Below the pieces are notes generated by a model. That model saw only the letters and a program-made list of their open reading frames with translations. It searched no databases and was not told where the DNA came from. 64,000 nt of DNA from Vibrionaceae bacterium (GTDB lineage: Bacteria > Pseudomonadota > Gammaproteobacteria > Enterobacterales > Vibrionaceae). The stretch is from positions 17,684 through 81,683 of the forward strand of contig JAAEZQ010000017.1 of NCBI GenBank assembly GCA_018222805.1. The letters run 5' to 3'. The translations under genes were made by a program, and so were the position numbers. Below are positions 26,311 to 34,914 of this stretch, piece after piece (the first letter of the stretch is position 1; each line of letters opens with the position of its first letter).

Positions 26311-26949
26311 CTATTTAGTAAGTCCTGTCTCAAATGCATATTTCGCCAACTCGGCAGTCGAATGCAGGCCCAGTTTATGCTTAATATTGTGGCGATGCGT
26401 TTCGACTGTTCTGTAACTAATGCTGAGTAACGTGGCGATTTTTTTACTGCTGTTTCCCTGTGCGACTAATTTGAGCACCGCTTCCTCTCTGCGGCTAAGT
26501 GGATTAGTTCTTTGATTGATGGGCGCAACATCTTGCGTGAACAACGTCTGTGTAACTGACTCACAAAAATAAGTTGAACCTTGGTTCACGGTTTTTATTG
26601 CTTGGACCATTTTCTCTGCTGAAATTTCTTTCAACATATAGCCGACCGCACCCGCTTGCATCACCTTCATGATGTACTCACGGTTATCATGCATGGTTAG
26701 CATCAAAATTTTACTCTCAGGCAGCTCCTCTTTGATGATGCCTGTCGCCTCAATACCGTTCATAATAGGCATACTTATATCCATCAGAATCACATCTGGA
26801 TGTAGGTGTTTGGCCACTTCTATTGCTTCTAAGCCGTTGCTGGCCGTACCAATGACTTCAATATCTGGTTCTAGCTCCAGCCGTGCCATAAAACCATCTA
26901 GTACCACCTGATGGTCATCGACGATCAACACACTAATCGGTTTATCCAT
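26311..26949 (-). CDS. NarL/FixJ-type response regulator of the TRAP operon
   Basis: The ATG at 26949, preceded by AAGGTG, gives 212 residues. A receiver domain occupies about 1-120: acidic pocket in LIVDDHQ, phospho-acceptor Asp in VILMDISMPIMNG, conserved Lys in GYMLKEIS. A LuxR-type helix-turn-helix occupies about 145-210 (SRREEAVLKLVAQGNSSKKIA and ISYRTVETHRHNIKHKLG). Its start overlaps the end of the kinase gene by eight bases, so the two form a two-component pair. As last gene of a dctP-dctQ-dctM-kinase-regulator run it probably controls that transporter; the dyad at 31550-31585 is a candidate target. Confidence 0.92.
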   Translation of the reverse strand: MDKPISVLIVDDHQVVLDGFMARLELEPDIEVIGTASNGLEAIEVAKHLHPDVILMDISMPIMNGIEATGIIKEELPESKILMLTMHDNREYIMKVMQAGAVGYMLKEISAEKMVQAIKTVNQGSTYFCESVTQTLFTQDVAPINQRTNPLSRREEAVLKLVAQGNSSKKIATLLSISYRTVETHRHNIKHKLGLHSTAELAKYAFETGLTK

Positions 26950-28297
26950 AAACACCTTCGTCCAAATTTAACAGCACGGTAATTTCTGTCCCTAAACCAA
27001 GCTCGCTCATCAGTTCAAACTCTCCCCCAATAAACTCCACACGTTCCTGCATGTTTCGCAGCCCTATCCCTTGGCGATGGATAGCTTGGTTGACGACAAA
27101 GCCGACGCCATCGTCACGTATGAGTAATTGCAGTATATTGCCCATTTTTTGCAAAGTGACAGTCACTTTTTTCGCTTTCGCGTGCTTTTCAATGTTGTTC
27201 AATGACTCTTGAGCAACTCGATACAAGGTGGTGGCGACTTCCGAAGTCAGTTTTTGCTTTTGGGTATCAAAGTGACTATCAATATCGATCCCAGAGTGAG
27301 AGTGAAAATCCTGCAATAAAGTAGTGAGCGCTGCCTCTAAACCAATATCGTCCAATGCACTTGGCCTCAACTGGTGAGAAATATGTCGGACTTCATTGAT
27401 CGCCGTCACCAAAGAACGCTGAGACTTATCTAAGTGTTGCTTAAGTTTTTCATCTTCCAACCGATAGCTCATCAGATCTAAATGGCATTTACTAGAGACT
27501 AATAACTGGTTAATGCCATCGTGTAACTCTCGCGCCAAATGCTTTTTCTCATCCTCCTGAAACATCACGATTTTATATGCTAGTTCTTTCAAGTGTTTAT
27601 CTGCCAAGCGATGTTCGTGTAAATTAATCGCAAGGGTTAATACAATAATCACTGCTACCGTGACGACCAGAATAACAACGACCGAAAAGAATGTGGTTTC
27701 GATATTTTTATTAACTGCCGCTCGCATGCTAGCCACTTCATGGCTGACATCTTCAATGTACAAACCAGTGCCAACCATCCACTCCCATTTGTCTAACCAA
27801 CCGGCATAGCTGAGCTTAGGAACGATCTCTCCCGTTGAAGGCTTTTGCCATAAGTACTGATGAAAACCGCCCCCCGTTTGCGCTTGATACAACAGTGCCT
27901 CTATAAGCCGATCGCCATTTTCATCTTGAAGGCCAAGGAGGTTCTTCCCGACTAAATCGGGTTGTGCGGGATGGACAAGATTGGTGCCATGTTTATCGTA
28001 AGCGAAGAAATACCCATCGGAACCATAGGTTAAGCGGTTTAAAATGGCTTTTACACGCGCTTTGGCGACGGTCTCTTCAATCGTTGTATCGTTATAGATG
28101 TGAATAATGGAGTCAAAAGCAACGTCGACGGTGTCCTTTAACGCGGCTTCTTTCGACTGAATGAGGTTTTGGTGGAAGAGTTCCACCTCTCGCTGACCAA
28201 GAGTCTTAGCCTGATAGATAGAAATCCAACTGATACTGGCTGACACCAACACCACAGGTATCAGTGCCAGCAGAATTAACTTTGCTTTGAGAGGCAT
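26942..28297 (-). CDS. Sensor histidine kinase with periplasmic single-Cache domain
   Basis: The 451-residue inner-membrane kinase starts at an ATG with GGAGGGAAG upstream. TM1 is at about 8-28. A periplasmic single Cache_2-type domain (about 35-190) contains YGSDGYFFAYDKHG, LVHP and MVGTGLYIED. TM2 is near 198-222. A HisKA_3 dimerisation helix carries the phospho-histidine in ARELHDGINQLL. A HATPase domain shows YRVAQESLNNIEKHA, RDDGVGF and GIGLRNMQERV. sCache_2 domains commonly bind small organic acids, which agrees with the upstream 2-oxo-acid-type TRAP genes. Its phosphorelay partner is the overlapping regulator gene. Confidence 0.91.
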   Translation of the reverse strand: MPLKAKLILLALIPVVLVSASISWISIYQAKTLGQREVELFHQNLIQSKEAALKDTVDVAFDSIIHIYNDTTIEETVAKARVKAILNRLTYGSDGYFFAYDKHGTNLVHPAQPDLVGKNLLGLQDENGDRLIEALLYQAQTGGGFHQYLWQKPSTGEIVPKLSYAGWLDKWEWMVGTGLYIEDVSHEVASMRAAVNKNIETTFFSVVVILVVTVAVIIVLTLAINLHEHRLADKHLKELAYKIVMFQEDEKKHLARELHDGINQLLVSSKCHLDLMSYRLEDEKLKQHLDKSQRSLVTAINEVRHISHQLRPSALDDIGLEAALTTLLQDFHSHSGIDIDSHFDTQKQKLTSEVATTLYRVAQESLNNIEKHAKAKKVTVTLQKMGNILQLLIRDDGVGFVVNQAIHRQGIGLRNMQERVEFIGGEFELMSELGLGTEITVLLNLDEGVYG

Positions 28298-28393
28298 CCC
28301 TTCCCTCCATGAAACGCTGCTCTATGCGTCAACAATAAGCAGCTTAACAACTTGTTTCAAAAGGTGGAAACTCTCAGGTCACAAAATCTCCTA

Positions 28394-29680
28394 TTAGCCC
28401 ATTCCATAAAAACCAGGGAAGAACAGTAGCGATGCAAGCACGACTATCTGAATAGCGATAAACGGCATCACACCCTTATAAATATCACGCGTTGTCACCC
28501 CAGCCGGAGCCACCCCTTTCAAGTAGAACAAACTAAAACCAAATGGTGGGGTTAAGAAGGACGTTTGTAAGTTCATCGCAACCAGAATCGCAAACCACGT
28601 CATATTTATGCCTAGCATCTCTGCGACTGGCGCAAGGATAGGAACGATGATGAAACAGATTTCGACGAAATCGATAAAGAAGCCCAGAATCAAAATAACA
28701 AGCATGGTTATGATTAGGAAGCCCCATTTTTCACCCGGAATACTCAGCATCCACTCTTCTACTAAGTAATCACCACCGGTATAAGTAAAGGCCATAGAGA
28801 AGGCGGTCGCGCCAAGTAATATGGCAAATACCATAGCAGTGACTTTTACCGTCTCTTTTGAAGCGTCATAAACCATCGCCCAGCTAAACTGCTTGTACAA
28901 CACAGCAAGTACAATCGCGCCTGCCCCACCCAATGCAGCCGATTCTGTTGGTGTGGCAACACCTGCGAAAATAGAGCCTAATACCACTATGATTAAGGTC
29001 AGTGGCGGTAGAACCGCTTTTAGTGCGCTAATGACTTCTTCTTTGCGACTGACAGACTCATCGCGATCAATAGGCTGAGCGGCTTGTGGGTTCAACTTTG
29101 CATAAACAAGGATGTATATCACATACGCGACAACAAGTGTGATCCCCGGCCATATTGCAGCTTGGAAGAGGTCACCTACAGGCACACCTAATACGTCCCC
29201 TAGAAGGATCAGCACGATCGACGGAGGAATGATTTGCCCTAACGTACCTGACGCACAGATGGTGCCGCACGCAAGACCTTTGTCATAATTGTACTTTAAC
29301 ATCACTGGCAGTGAGATCAGCCCCATCGCAACCACCGACGCCCCAACAACACCTGTAGATGCGGCAAGTAACGCCCCTACTAGTACGGTCGAAATCGCGA
29401 TACCACCACGAACTCCACCAAACAGGCGACCCATTGATTCCAATAACTGCTCTGCAAGCTTGGTTTTCTGTAAAACCAGCCCCATGAACACAAATAACGG
29501 CACAGCCATCAGCACCGTATTTTGCATAATCGATTGAATGCGGTATGGCATAAAGGCAAACATTTCAATGCCTTCTGCCCAAACACCAAAAATCAGTGCA
29601 ATGCCACCGAATGTAAAAGCAACAGGGAAACCCAGAAGTAGCGCAAATAAAGCTACAAAAAACATGACTATACCGATCAT
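28394..29680 (-). CDS. dctM: TRAP transporter large permease (DctM type)
   Basis: The 428-residue protein has about twelve hydrophobic segments and the DctM/SiaM plan. Motifs include PVAFTFGGIALIFG near the start, VPLFVFMG, GVVGASVVAMGLI, GTLGQIIPPSIVLI (a region linked to sodium and substrate binding) and GFFIDFVEICFIIVPI. Together with the small permease it moves substrate delivered by the periplasmic binding protein, driven by a sodium gradient. Its start lies 12 bases after dctQ. The binding protein suggests 2-oxo-monocarboxylates rather than C4-dicarboxylates, so the dct label denotes family only. Confidence 0.93.
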   Translation of the reverse strand: MIGIVMFFVALFALLLGFPVAFTFGGIALIFGVWAEGIEMFAFMPYRIQSIMQNTVLMAVPLFVFMGLVLQKTKLAEQLLESMGRLFGGVRGGIAISTVLVGALLAASTGVVGASVVAMGLISLPVMLKYNYDKGLACGTICASGTLGQIIPPSIVLILLGDVLGVPVGDLFQAAIWPGITLVVAYVIYILVYAKLNPQAAQPIDRDESVSRKEEVISALKAVLPPLTLIIVVLGSIFAGVATPTESAALGGAGAIVLAVLYKQFSWAMVYDASKETVKVTAMVFAILLGATAFSMAFTYTGGDYLVEEWMLSIPGEKWGFLIITMLVILILGFFIDFVEICFIIVPILAPVAEMLGINMTWFAILVAMNLQTSFLTPPFGFSLFYLKGVAPAGVTTRDIYKGVMPFIAIQIVVLASLLFFPGFYGMG

Positions 29681-29692
29681 AATAACTTCCTT

Positions 29693-30232
29693 TTACGACT
29701 TACCGTTATTACCGGCATAGATAAGATGAGGGTTAACAATTTTGTTAATAGAGTGCAGTAGCAAGCCAATACCACTCACTGCCATAAAAAAGAATGATAA
29801 CGGGATCATTGCCTTAATGATCCAACGATAAGGCAAACCACCAGGATCTCCGGATGTTTCCCCTAACGCGTAACTTTCTTTGGCAAAGTCGATACCAAAC
29901 CAAGCGACCAATAAGCAAAAAGGAAACAAGAAAACTAACGTGCCTATCATATCGATAATGGATTGCGCTTTATAAGACAAGCGCTCATAAAAAATGTCGA
30001 CTCGAACGTGACCGCCAGATTTGATGGCGTATGGCACACCCAGCAAAAATACTGAGGCAAAGAGGTGCCATTCCATTTCTTGAAAGGCAATAGAGACATC
30101 GTTGAACACATAACGCATGACAACGTCGTACACCACATTTAGTAGCAGTAAGATGAAGAGGATGCTGGACAACCACCCCAAAAAATCACTGAAGCGATTA
30201 AACATCCGCTCAATATAAATAAGGCTTCTCAT
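29693..30232 (-). CDS. dctQ: TRAP transporter small permease (DctQ type)
   Basis: The 179-residue protein has four hydrophobic segments (about 15-37, 50-68, 90-112, 135-158). The DctQ-type motif EMEWHLFASVFLLGVPYAIKSGGHVRVDIF is recognisable in two parts: EMEWHLFASVFLLG and HVRVDIFYERL. It pairs with DctM in the inner membrane. The first residues MRSLIYIERMFNRFSDFLGW fit a cytoplasmic amphipathic start. It sits between the binding-protein gene, from which it is separated by a hairpin, and dctM. Confidence 0.92.
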   Translation of the reverse strand: MRSLIYIERMFNRFSDFLGWLSSILFILLLLNVVYDVVMRYVFNDVSIAFQEMEWHLFASVFLLGVPYAIKSGGHVRVDIFYERLSYKAQSIIDMIGTLVFLFPFCLLVAWFGIDFAKESYALGETSGDPGGLPYRWIIKAMIPLSFFFMAVSGIGLLLHSINKIVNPHLIYAGNNGKS

Positions 30233-30296
30233 TCCTGACTCCGTGGAACGTATGGTTGAGCTCCGCTATTTTGAGGAGCATTTGTTATGCAATTTT

Positions 30297-30321
30297 CTTG
30301 GGCTTCACGATCAGCCCAAAC
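30297..30321 (-). terminator. Attenuator-type hairpin between dctP and dctQ
   Basis: TTGGGCT and AGCCCAA arms enclose eight bases. On the minus strand it follows dctP; only GAAAATTG follows, so it probably reduces rather than stops transcription. This would favour expression of the binding protein over the permease, as is usual in such operons. Confidence 0.45.
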
Positions 30322-30350
30322 CGGTCAGGCTTGGGCTGCGAGCTTCAATA

Positions 30351-31439
30351 TTAATCAGCTTGGCTGTTTAGATACGCTCGTTGTGAGATGTTAGTCCATT
30401 GACGAACTTGCTCCATGTAAGCAGCTTGAGACTCTTGAATCTCTTTCGCTAGTGCGTCTTCTTCTGCATGTTTCTTAAGAAGACGATCATTCGCTTCCTT
30501 CATGGCCGACATCACTTCTGGCGGGAAATCCTTCACTTCTACGTTCGGATACTCTGACTTAATTGTCGCCCAGTTTTTACCACTTTCGTGTTTAGACTGT
30601 GTATACATATCATAACTGGCTGCTTTCATTGCAACTTGTAAGATCGCCTTCAGATCATCAGGTAATTTTTCCCAAGTGCGCTTGTTAACCAGGAACTGAA
30701 GTTCTGTCGCAGGCTCATGCCAACCGGTGTAGTAATAAGGAGCAATCTTATGGAAGCCCATGCGCAGGTCTAGTGAAGGACCAACCCACTCAAGTGCATC
30801 AATGGTACGACGCTCAAGAGATGTGTATAGCTCACCCGGTGCAATATTGGTTGGTTTTGCGCCCAACTCAGCCAAGATTTCTCCAGCAAATCCAGGGATA
30901 CGCATTTTCAAACCTTGAAGGTCTTCCAATGTTTTGATTTCCTTTTGAAACCAACCACCCATTTGGGTATCTGTGTTACCGCCAGGAAAAGACATCATAT
31001 TATGAGGGGCGTACACTTTTTCCATCAGCTCCATACCACCACCGTAGTAGAACCAAGCATACTGTTCTGTAGGCAACATACCGAAAGGCATTGAAGTAAA
31101 GTAGAGTGTGTTAGGGACTTTCCCTTTCCAGTAATAAGACGCTGAATGGCCTAAGTCGTACTGTCCTGATTTAACCATGTCAAACACACCAAAAGGGGCT
31201 TTGTGCTTGTTCGCTGAGTCAATACGTATTTGCAGACGGCCGTTTGACATTTCCTCTGCCATTTTAGCCATATTTTTCGTAGTATCGCCAAAAATAGGGA
31301 AGTTAGGTCCCCATGTCTCTGCAAGTTTCAAGCGATAGACTTTTTCAGCAGCGTTTGCAGAAGTTGCCACGAAGGCCATCGCAGCAACCACCGCGGTTGT
31401 TTTCAGCACACGTTTTAAAGATTTTTGGATTAAACTCAT
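30351..31439 (-). CDS. dctP: TRAP transporter substrate-binding protein, 2-oxo-acid (TakP-like) type
   Basis: The 362-residue periplasmic protein has a signal peptide with cleavage after about residue 30 (AFVATSANAAEK). The body follows the DctP fold. Diagnostic TakP-like segments are FPGGNTDTQMGGWF, LKMRIPGFAGEIL (the arginine that binds the substrate carboxylate), LYTSLERRTIDALEWVGP and YYYTGWHEPATELQF. TakP proteins of other bacteria bind pyruvate and other 2-oxo monocarboxylates. It is the first gene of the run dctP-dctQ-dctM-kinase-regulator, and has a long upstream region with strong dyads. The exact ligand is inferred. Confidence 0.9.
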   Translation of the reverse strand: MSLIQKSLKRVLKTTAVVAAMAFVATSANAAEKVYRLKLAETWGPNFPIFGDTTKNMAKMAEEMSNGRLQIRIDSANKHKAPFGVFDMVKSGQYDLGHSASYYWKGKVPNTLYFTSMPFGMLPTEQYAWFYYGGGMELMEKVYAPHNMMSFPGGNTDTQMGGWFQKEIKTLEDLQGLKMRIPGFAGEILAELGAKPTNIAPGELYTSLERRTIDALEWVGPSLDLRMGFHKIAPYYYTGWHEPATELQFLVNKRTWEKLPDDLKAILQVAMKAASYDMYTQSKHESGKNWATIKSEYPNVEVKDFPPEVMSAMKEANDRLLKKHAEEDALAKEIQESQAAYMEQVRQWTNISQRAYLNSQAD

Positions 31440-31549
31440 CGTTCACGTCCTTTGTCACCAAGTTATTGTTGTCATCCATTTCACAAGGATTTGTATTACA
31501 TCCAAGTAACGACAAACGTGCTTGTTTAAGTCGACTCTTTACTTAACGT

Positions 31550-31585
31550 AGCATCATTTTGAGTTACAGGGTGTAACTTGATGCT
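31550..31585. promoter_or_regulatory. Strong composite dyad upstream of dctP
   Basis: Two nested perfect inverted repeats share nearly one centre: outer arms ending AGCATCA and TGATGCT (extendable to TAGCATCA/TGATGCTA) and an inner GTTACAGGGTGTAAC. The dyad lies about 110 bases before the dctP start. It is a good candidate operator for the operon's NarL-type regulator, but could also form an RNA hairpin in a leader. Confidence 0.5.
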
Positions 31586-31670
31586 AAAGGTGTATCAATA
31601 ATATTGATTCCGAAATGCGCAGGAATACGCAATTTTTACTGCTAATTCCTCACACATTAGCCAATTGTCG

Positions 31671-31783
31671 TACGTATTTGTACGTAGGATATTATCCAGC
31701 ACAAAATTTATAGTCATTTAAAACAAAGACTTAATATAATATTAAAAATACTCTAAAAGAAAAGACTACGTACGTGGTCTTTT
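31671..31783. promoter_or_regulatory. TACGTA repeats and palindrome upstream of the dctP dyad
   Basis: TACGTA occurs at 31671 and 31681, spaced exactly 10 bp, and again at 31767 inside a 24-bp near-palindrome (31760-31783, arms AAAAGAC and GTCTTTT). The 530-base gap 31440-31969 otherwise shows only the composite dyad and the minus-strand terminator at its far end. Confidence 0.35.
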
Positions 31784-31902
31784 TCCAAAAAATTTACAAA
31801 GTATTTAAAGAAATGTGACAAACGACATTTTGACGTCGCTAGACTTGCCGAAGAGGAATTGAAATACTGAGTTAATAGGGGCTTTAATTTAAGTAGTTTA
31901 GT

Positions 31903-31933
31903 AAAAAAATACCCCGACGATTGTCGAGGTATT
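31903..31933 (-). terminator. Terminator of the winged-helix gene
   Basis: On the minus strand, AATACCTCGAC pairs with GTCGGGGTATT (one mismatch) around AATC and is followed by seven T residues. It lies about 37 bases after the stop at 31970. Confidence 0.85.
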
Positions 31934-31969
31934 AGAGAGCGGTATCTTAATAAGATCGAGGACTTAAAA

Positions 31970-32350
31970 CTAAATCGCTTTATAGATAACTTTGTTACCT
32001 GCCAATTGCTCTTTTTGAACTAGGTTTTCTTCAAGAAGCTTCTTCAGAGCGCCAGTTGCCCATGATGCTGCTTTAGTGTCTTCTTGACCTGCAGCAAGGC
32101 CGATGCCTTTAGGGTTAATACCGTCCGCATTTGCGACAACAATATCTAGCACTTGTTGCTGTTTTGGAGTTAGCGCAACTTCTACTGTTTTCGCTACAGC
32201 TACTTTCTTCTCAGCTACTACTTTCTCCGCAACAGCTTTTTCAGTAACAGAAGGGGCTGCTGCTTTTTGCACTGCAGCAATGTTTGCTACTGTCGCTTTA
32301 ATGCGCTTTTGCAATTTCATTTGCACTTTACGCTTATGAGCAAGTCTCAT
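31970..32350 (-). CDS. Small winged-helix-like protein with a lysine/alanine-rich N terminus
   Basis: The ATG at 32350 with GGAG nine bases upstream gives 126 residues; a frame extends further upstream without a ribosome site. Residues 1-60 are dominated by Ala, Lys and Val (KLQKRIKATVANIAA, then repeated EKAVAEKVVAEKK), resembling histone-like tails. Residues 65-126 look like a winged helix (LTPKQQQVLDIVVANADGIN, ASWATGALKKLLEENLV, GNKVIYKAI). It is probably a DNA-binding protein, possibly nucleoid-associated. I do not recognise a named family. It is monocistronic. Confidence 0.7.
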   Translation of the reverse strand: MRLAHKRKVQMKLQKRIKATVANIAAVQKAAAPSVTEKAVAEKVVAEKKVAVAKTVEVALTPKQQQVLDIVVANADGINPKGIGLAAGQEDTKAASWATGALKKLLEENLVQKEQLAGNKVIYKAI

Positions 32351-32587
32351 TGAATATGTCTCCAGTTCACTGCATCTCAGCAGGGATGAAAATTTGAAGC
32401 GCGTTTTATACCAAAATTCGTAAGTAATTTGTAGGTTTGAGCGCCGAAATGCGATGAAAAATGCGCTCAAAACGCAAAGCGTCTACTATTTATACAGGTT
32501 ATTTGTTTGGTGTTTTATTGAATACTGGGTATAAAAACAGAGGTTTTTATCCACCAAGTCATTTTGTTTCACAACAAGAAAGTGTAG

Positions 32588-32623
32588 TAATCTCGCTCCC
32601 CAAAAAATCTAGAAGCGAGATTA
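32588..32623. promoter_or_regulatory. 10-bp inverted repeat between the winged-helix and DUF2982 genes
   Basis: TAATCTCGCT and AGCGAGATTA are perfect arms separated by 16 bases, about 60 bases before the DUF2982 start. It is a candidate operator or leader hairpin. The remainder of the 334-base gap (32351-32684) shows nothing else. Confidence 0.4.
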
Positions 32624-32684
32624 AATTAGGTCGCGAACATAGAAGTCACTTGGGTCTATTCACCGATTCAATGAGGTTAATAGC

Positions 32685-33365
32685 ATGGAAACGCTGCATC
32701 TCACTAATTCACATTTTAAGCCTGGCTCTATTCTTACCCGAATAACCTTGTTTCTTGTCGTCCTAATAACGATGTTTTTGGTGTTGATATCGCCAGGCTG
32801 GAAGCAGGCTATATTGTCTGTGATATTAATGGCGGCTATTGTCGGGTTTGCAGTAATGATGATTAAGAAAAGCCAAGTTTCATTTACGCTAACCGCAACC
32901 CACTTTCAACAACACCTTTTTAAAGGTGGCTGGGTCGTTCGCTGGTGCAATATTGAATCGATAGGTATTTGTAGCTATCAACAAGATGGATGGTACCAAC
33001 CACTGCCTTGGATTGGCGTACGTTTAAAACACTATTCTCCCTACCTTGATGCGATTTGTCCTCGCATAGCAACAGAAATCCTCCTAAGCCAACGCGCTCT
33101 GCTTTATTTAGGCGCCAGACAAAATCAATGTGAAGAAAAATTCGAAGATATGGTGCTAGATCCAAGGCCATATATTAGTAGTAACGGAACGCATTACGAT
33201 GGCTTGCTAGCAATGTTGGCCAACAGAATGAAATATCAGCGAGGTTTCTACGGTTATGACGTATTTATCTCAGCCAGTGATTTAGATAGGGAAGCCGAAG
33301 ACTTTGTCGGGTTAACTCGACGGTATTTAGCTGCCGCCGAGCCAGACTTACTCGAGAAAAAGTAG
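32685..33365 (+). CDS. DUF2982-like membrane protein
   Basis: The 226-residue protein has two closely spaced membrane segments (about 18-38 and 43-62), followed by a soluble domain with WCNIESIGIC, WYQPLPWIGVRLKHY and GFYGYDVFISASDLDR. It resembles the uncharacterised DUF2982 group found in vibrios and relatives; this assignment is from memory and is moderate. The ATG at 32685 is preceded by GAGGTTAATAGC. No function is known. It is a single gene facing the metallo-hydrolase gene convergently. Confidence 0.7.
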   Translation: METLHLTNSHFKPGSILTRITLFLVVLITMFLVLISPGWKQAILSVILMAAIVGFAVMMIKKSQVSFTLTATHFQQHLFKGGWVVRWCNIESIGICSYQQDGWYQPLPWIGVRLKHYSPYLDAICPRIATEILLSQRALLYLGARQNQCEEKFEDMVLDPRPYISSNGTHYDGLLAMLANRMKYQRGFYGYDVFISASDLDREAEDFVGLTRRYLAAAEPDLLEKK

Positions 33366-33422
33366 CTTTATGCTCCCCGAGTCAGCCATTAAATTACCCG
33401 ATATTTTCCGAAACAGAACTCG

Positions 33423-34079
33423 CTAATACAGCGGCATTTCATCAGCAACAAATGGGTTGGTTTTACGCTCATGACCAAAGGTAGATTGTGGGCCGTGGCC
33501 TGGAATAAAGGTAACGTCGTTACCAAGTGGCCAGAGCTTCTCTTTGATCGACGTAATCAACGTGTTGAAATCACCTTGAGGAAAATCTGTACGACCAATA
33601 CTACCGTTAAACAGTACATCACCCACAAATGCTACACGAGCTTCTTCGCTGTAAAGCACAACGTGACCTGGAGTATGACCCGGAGTATGGATCACCTTCA
33701 GCACTTGGTTACCAAATGTGACAGTGTCACCATCATCAAGCCATTGATCAGGTTCAAAAGCTTCAGTTAGCGGGAAGCCAAACATTTTGCTTTGCCCTTC
33801 CAAGCCTTGTAACCAGAAATTGTCCGCTTTATGAGGACCAACAACTTTTTTTCCACCAAGCAAAGCCGACAGTGGCTGAGTACCACCAACGTGATCTAGG
33901 TGACCGTGTGTCAGAACCAATTGAACGACATCAACACCTAACTCTTTGACTAACGCAGCAAGCTGCTTCTCATCACCGCCCGGGTCAACCACGATGCCTT
34001 TCATCGTTTCATCACACCAGACAATAGAACAGTTTTGAGAAAAAGCTGTCACCGGGACAATTTGGTATTTAAGAGCCAT
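33423..34079 (-). CDS. ycbL: Metallo-beta-lactamase-fold hydrolase, YcbL (type II glyoxalase-like)
   Basis: The 218-residue cytoplasmic protein matches E. coli YcbL end to end. It has the metal motif THGHLDHVGG, later ligand histidines in HTPGHTPGH and the C-terminal FIPGHGP, and the metal-bridging aspartate in FVGDVLFNGSIGR. YcbL has glyoxalase II activity on S-lactoylglutathione in Salmonella. It is the last gene of the order ldtD-ycbK-ycbL, conserved with E. coli, though its link to cell-wall work is not explained. Confidence 0.92.
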   Translation of the reverse strand: MALKYQIVPVTAFSQNCSIVWCDETMKGIVVDPGGDEKQLAALVKELGVDVVQLVLTHGHLDHVGGTQPLSALLGGKKVVGPHKADNFWLQGLEGQSKMFGFPLTEAFEPDQWLDDGDTVTFGNQVLKVIHTPGHTPGHVVLYSEEARVAFVGDVLFNGSIGRTDFPQGDFNTLITSIKEKLWPLGNDVTFIPGHGPQSTFGHERKTNPFVADEMPLY

Positions 34080-34193
34080 GGATAACCTATCACCACATAA
34101 ATGTTGTTAAAACTGCCGCAACTATGACACTAAGCCTAAGTGACTTCAAGACTTGTAAAAGCCATGCAACTCGTGATTCTTAGGCAATCTCAA

Positions 34194-34742
34194 CTACCAA
34201 GAACGAACCGCTCCAGTGTCAATGTGAACGAAGTTACTGCCCGGGTAGTAGCCAACGCCGCCCGCTTTCAGGCTTAACGCGGCATCACGTACGGTGGACA
34301 AATTTACCCCGTCTAAACGAAAATCGATAGCTTTACCTTCCATGTGAAGACTTTTCTTGGCCACGCCAGAAGATCTATTGCGTAATTTAGAGTTCGTCTT
34401 TGGTGAACGATAACCAGAGATCACAATAACTTCTGACTCCGCACCAATGAGCTTTTGAATTTGGCTAATCTGGTCGAACAAACGGCGATCCATTGGAAAA
34501 GCTTCATTACGTCTATAGTCGCGACAGAACTGATCTAACCTTTTTAGCTCACTTTTTACGTACCCATTTCCATCGAAGTAGCACGTTTCTAATTGCTCTC
34601 CAGTATTCAGGTTATTCATCGCTAGTACGCGAGGCTCATCGGGGAGTGATGCCCATGAAAAAGTTGGCATTGTAGACGCCAAGACAACACCGCCAGTGGT
34701 CATTTTAAGAAAATCACGACGGGAAAAGTTACGACTTACCAT
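34194..34742 (-). CDS. ycbK: YcbK-like peptidase M15/DUF882 protein, Tat-exported
   Basis: The ATG at 34742 gives 182 residues, comparable with E. coli YcbK (182); a start at 34781 would add 13 residues before the signal. A twin-arginine signal begins SRRDFLKM and continues into TTGGVVLASTMPTFSWA. The mature part has the M15-like zinc motif: SGYRSPKTN, KSLHMEGKAIDFRLDG (His-x6-Asp) and FVHIDTGAVRSW. Homologues are periplasmic murein-associated enzymes; MepK in E. coli is this protein and cleaves 3-3 crosslinks. Its location beside ldtD fits that role well. Confidence 0.9.
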   Translation of the reverse strand: MVSRNFSRRDFLKMTTGGVVLASTMPTFSWASLPDEPRVLAMNNLNTGEQLETCYFDGNGYVKSELKRLDQFCRDYRRNEAFPMDRRLFDQISQIQKLIGAESEVIVISGYRSPKTNSKLRNRSSGVAKKSLHMEGKAIDFRLDGVNLSTVRDAALSLKAGGVGYYPGSNFVHIDTGAVRSW

Positions 34743-34914
34743 ATAGAAATACTGCTCAAAAACTACACGAAAGTCGGACATTAACCAAACTTGCGCATTT
34801 CGTCAAACGCGCGAGTCAGTATGGAAAGTCCTAATTGACGATATTGGATGGTTTACTGATTGAACGAAAAGTAGATTTTCTGGAATGTAAATTTACTTAA
34901 AGTTTTTTATGCCA

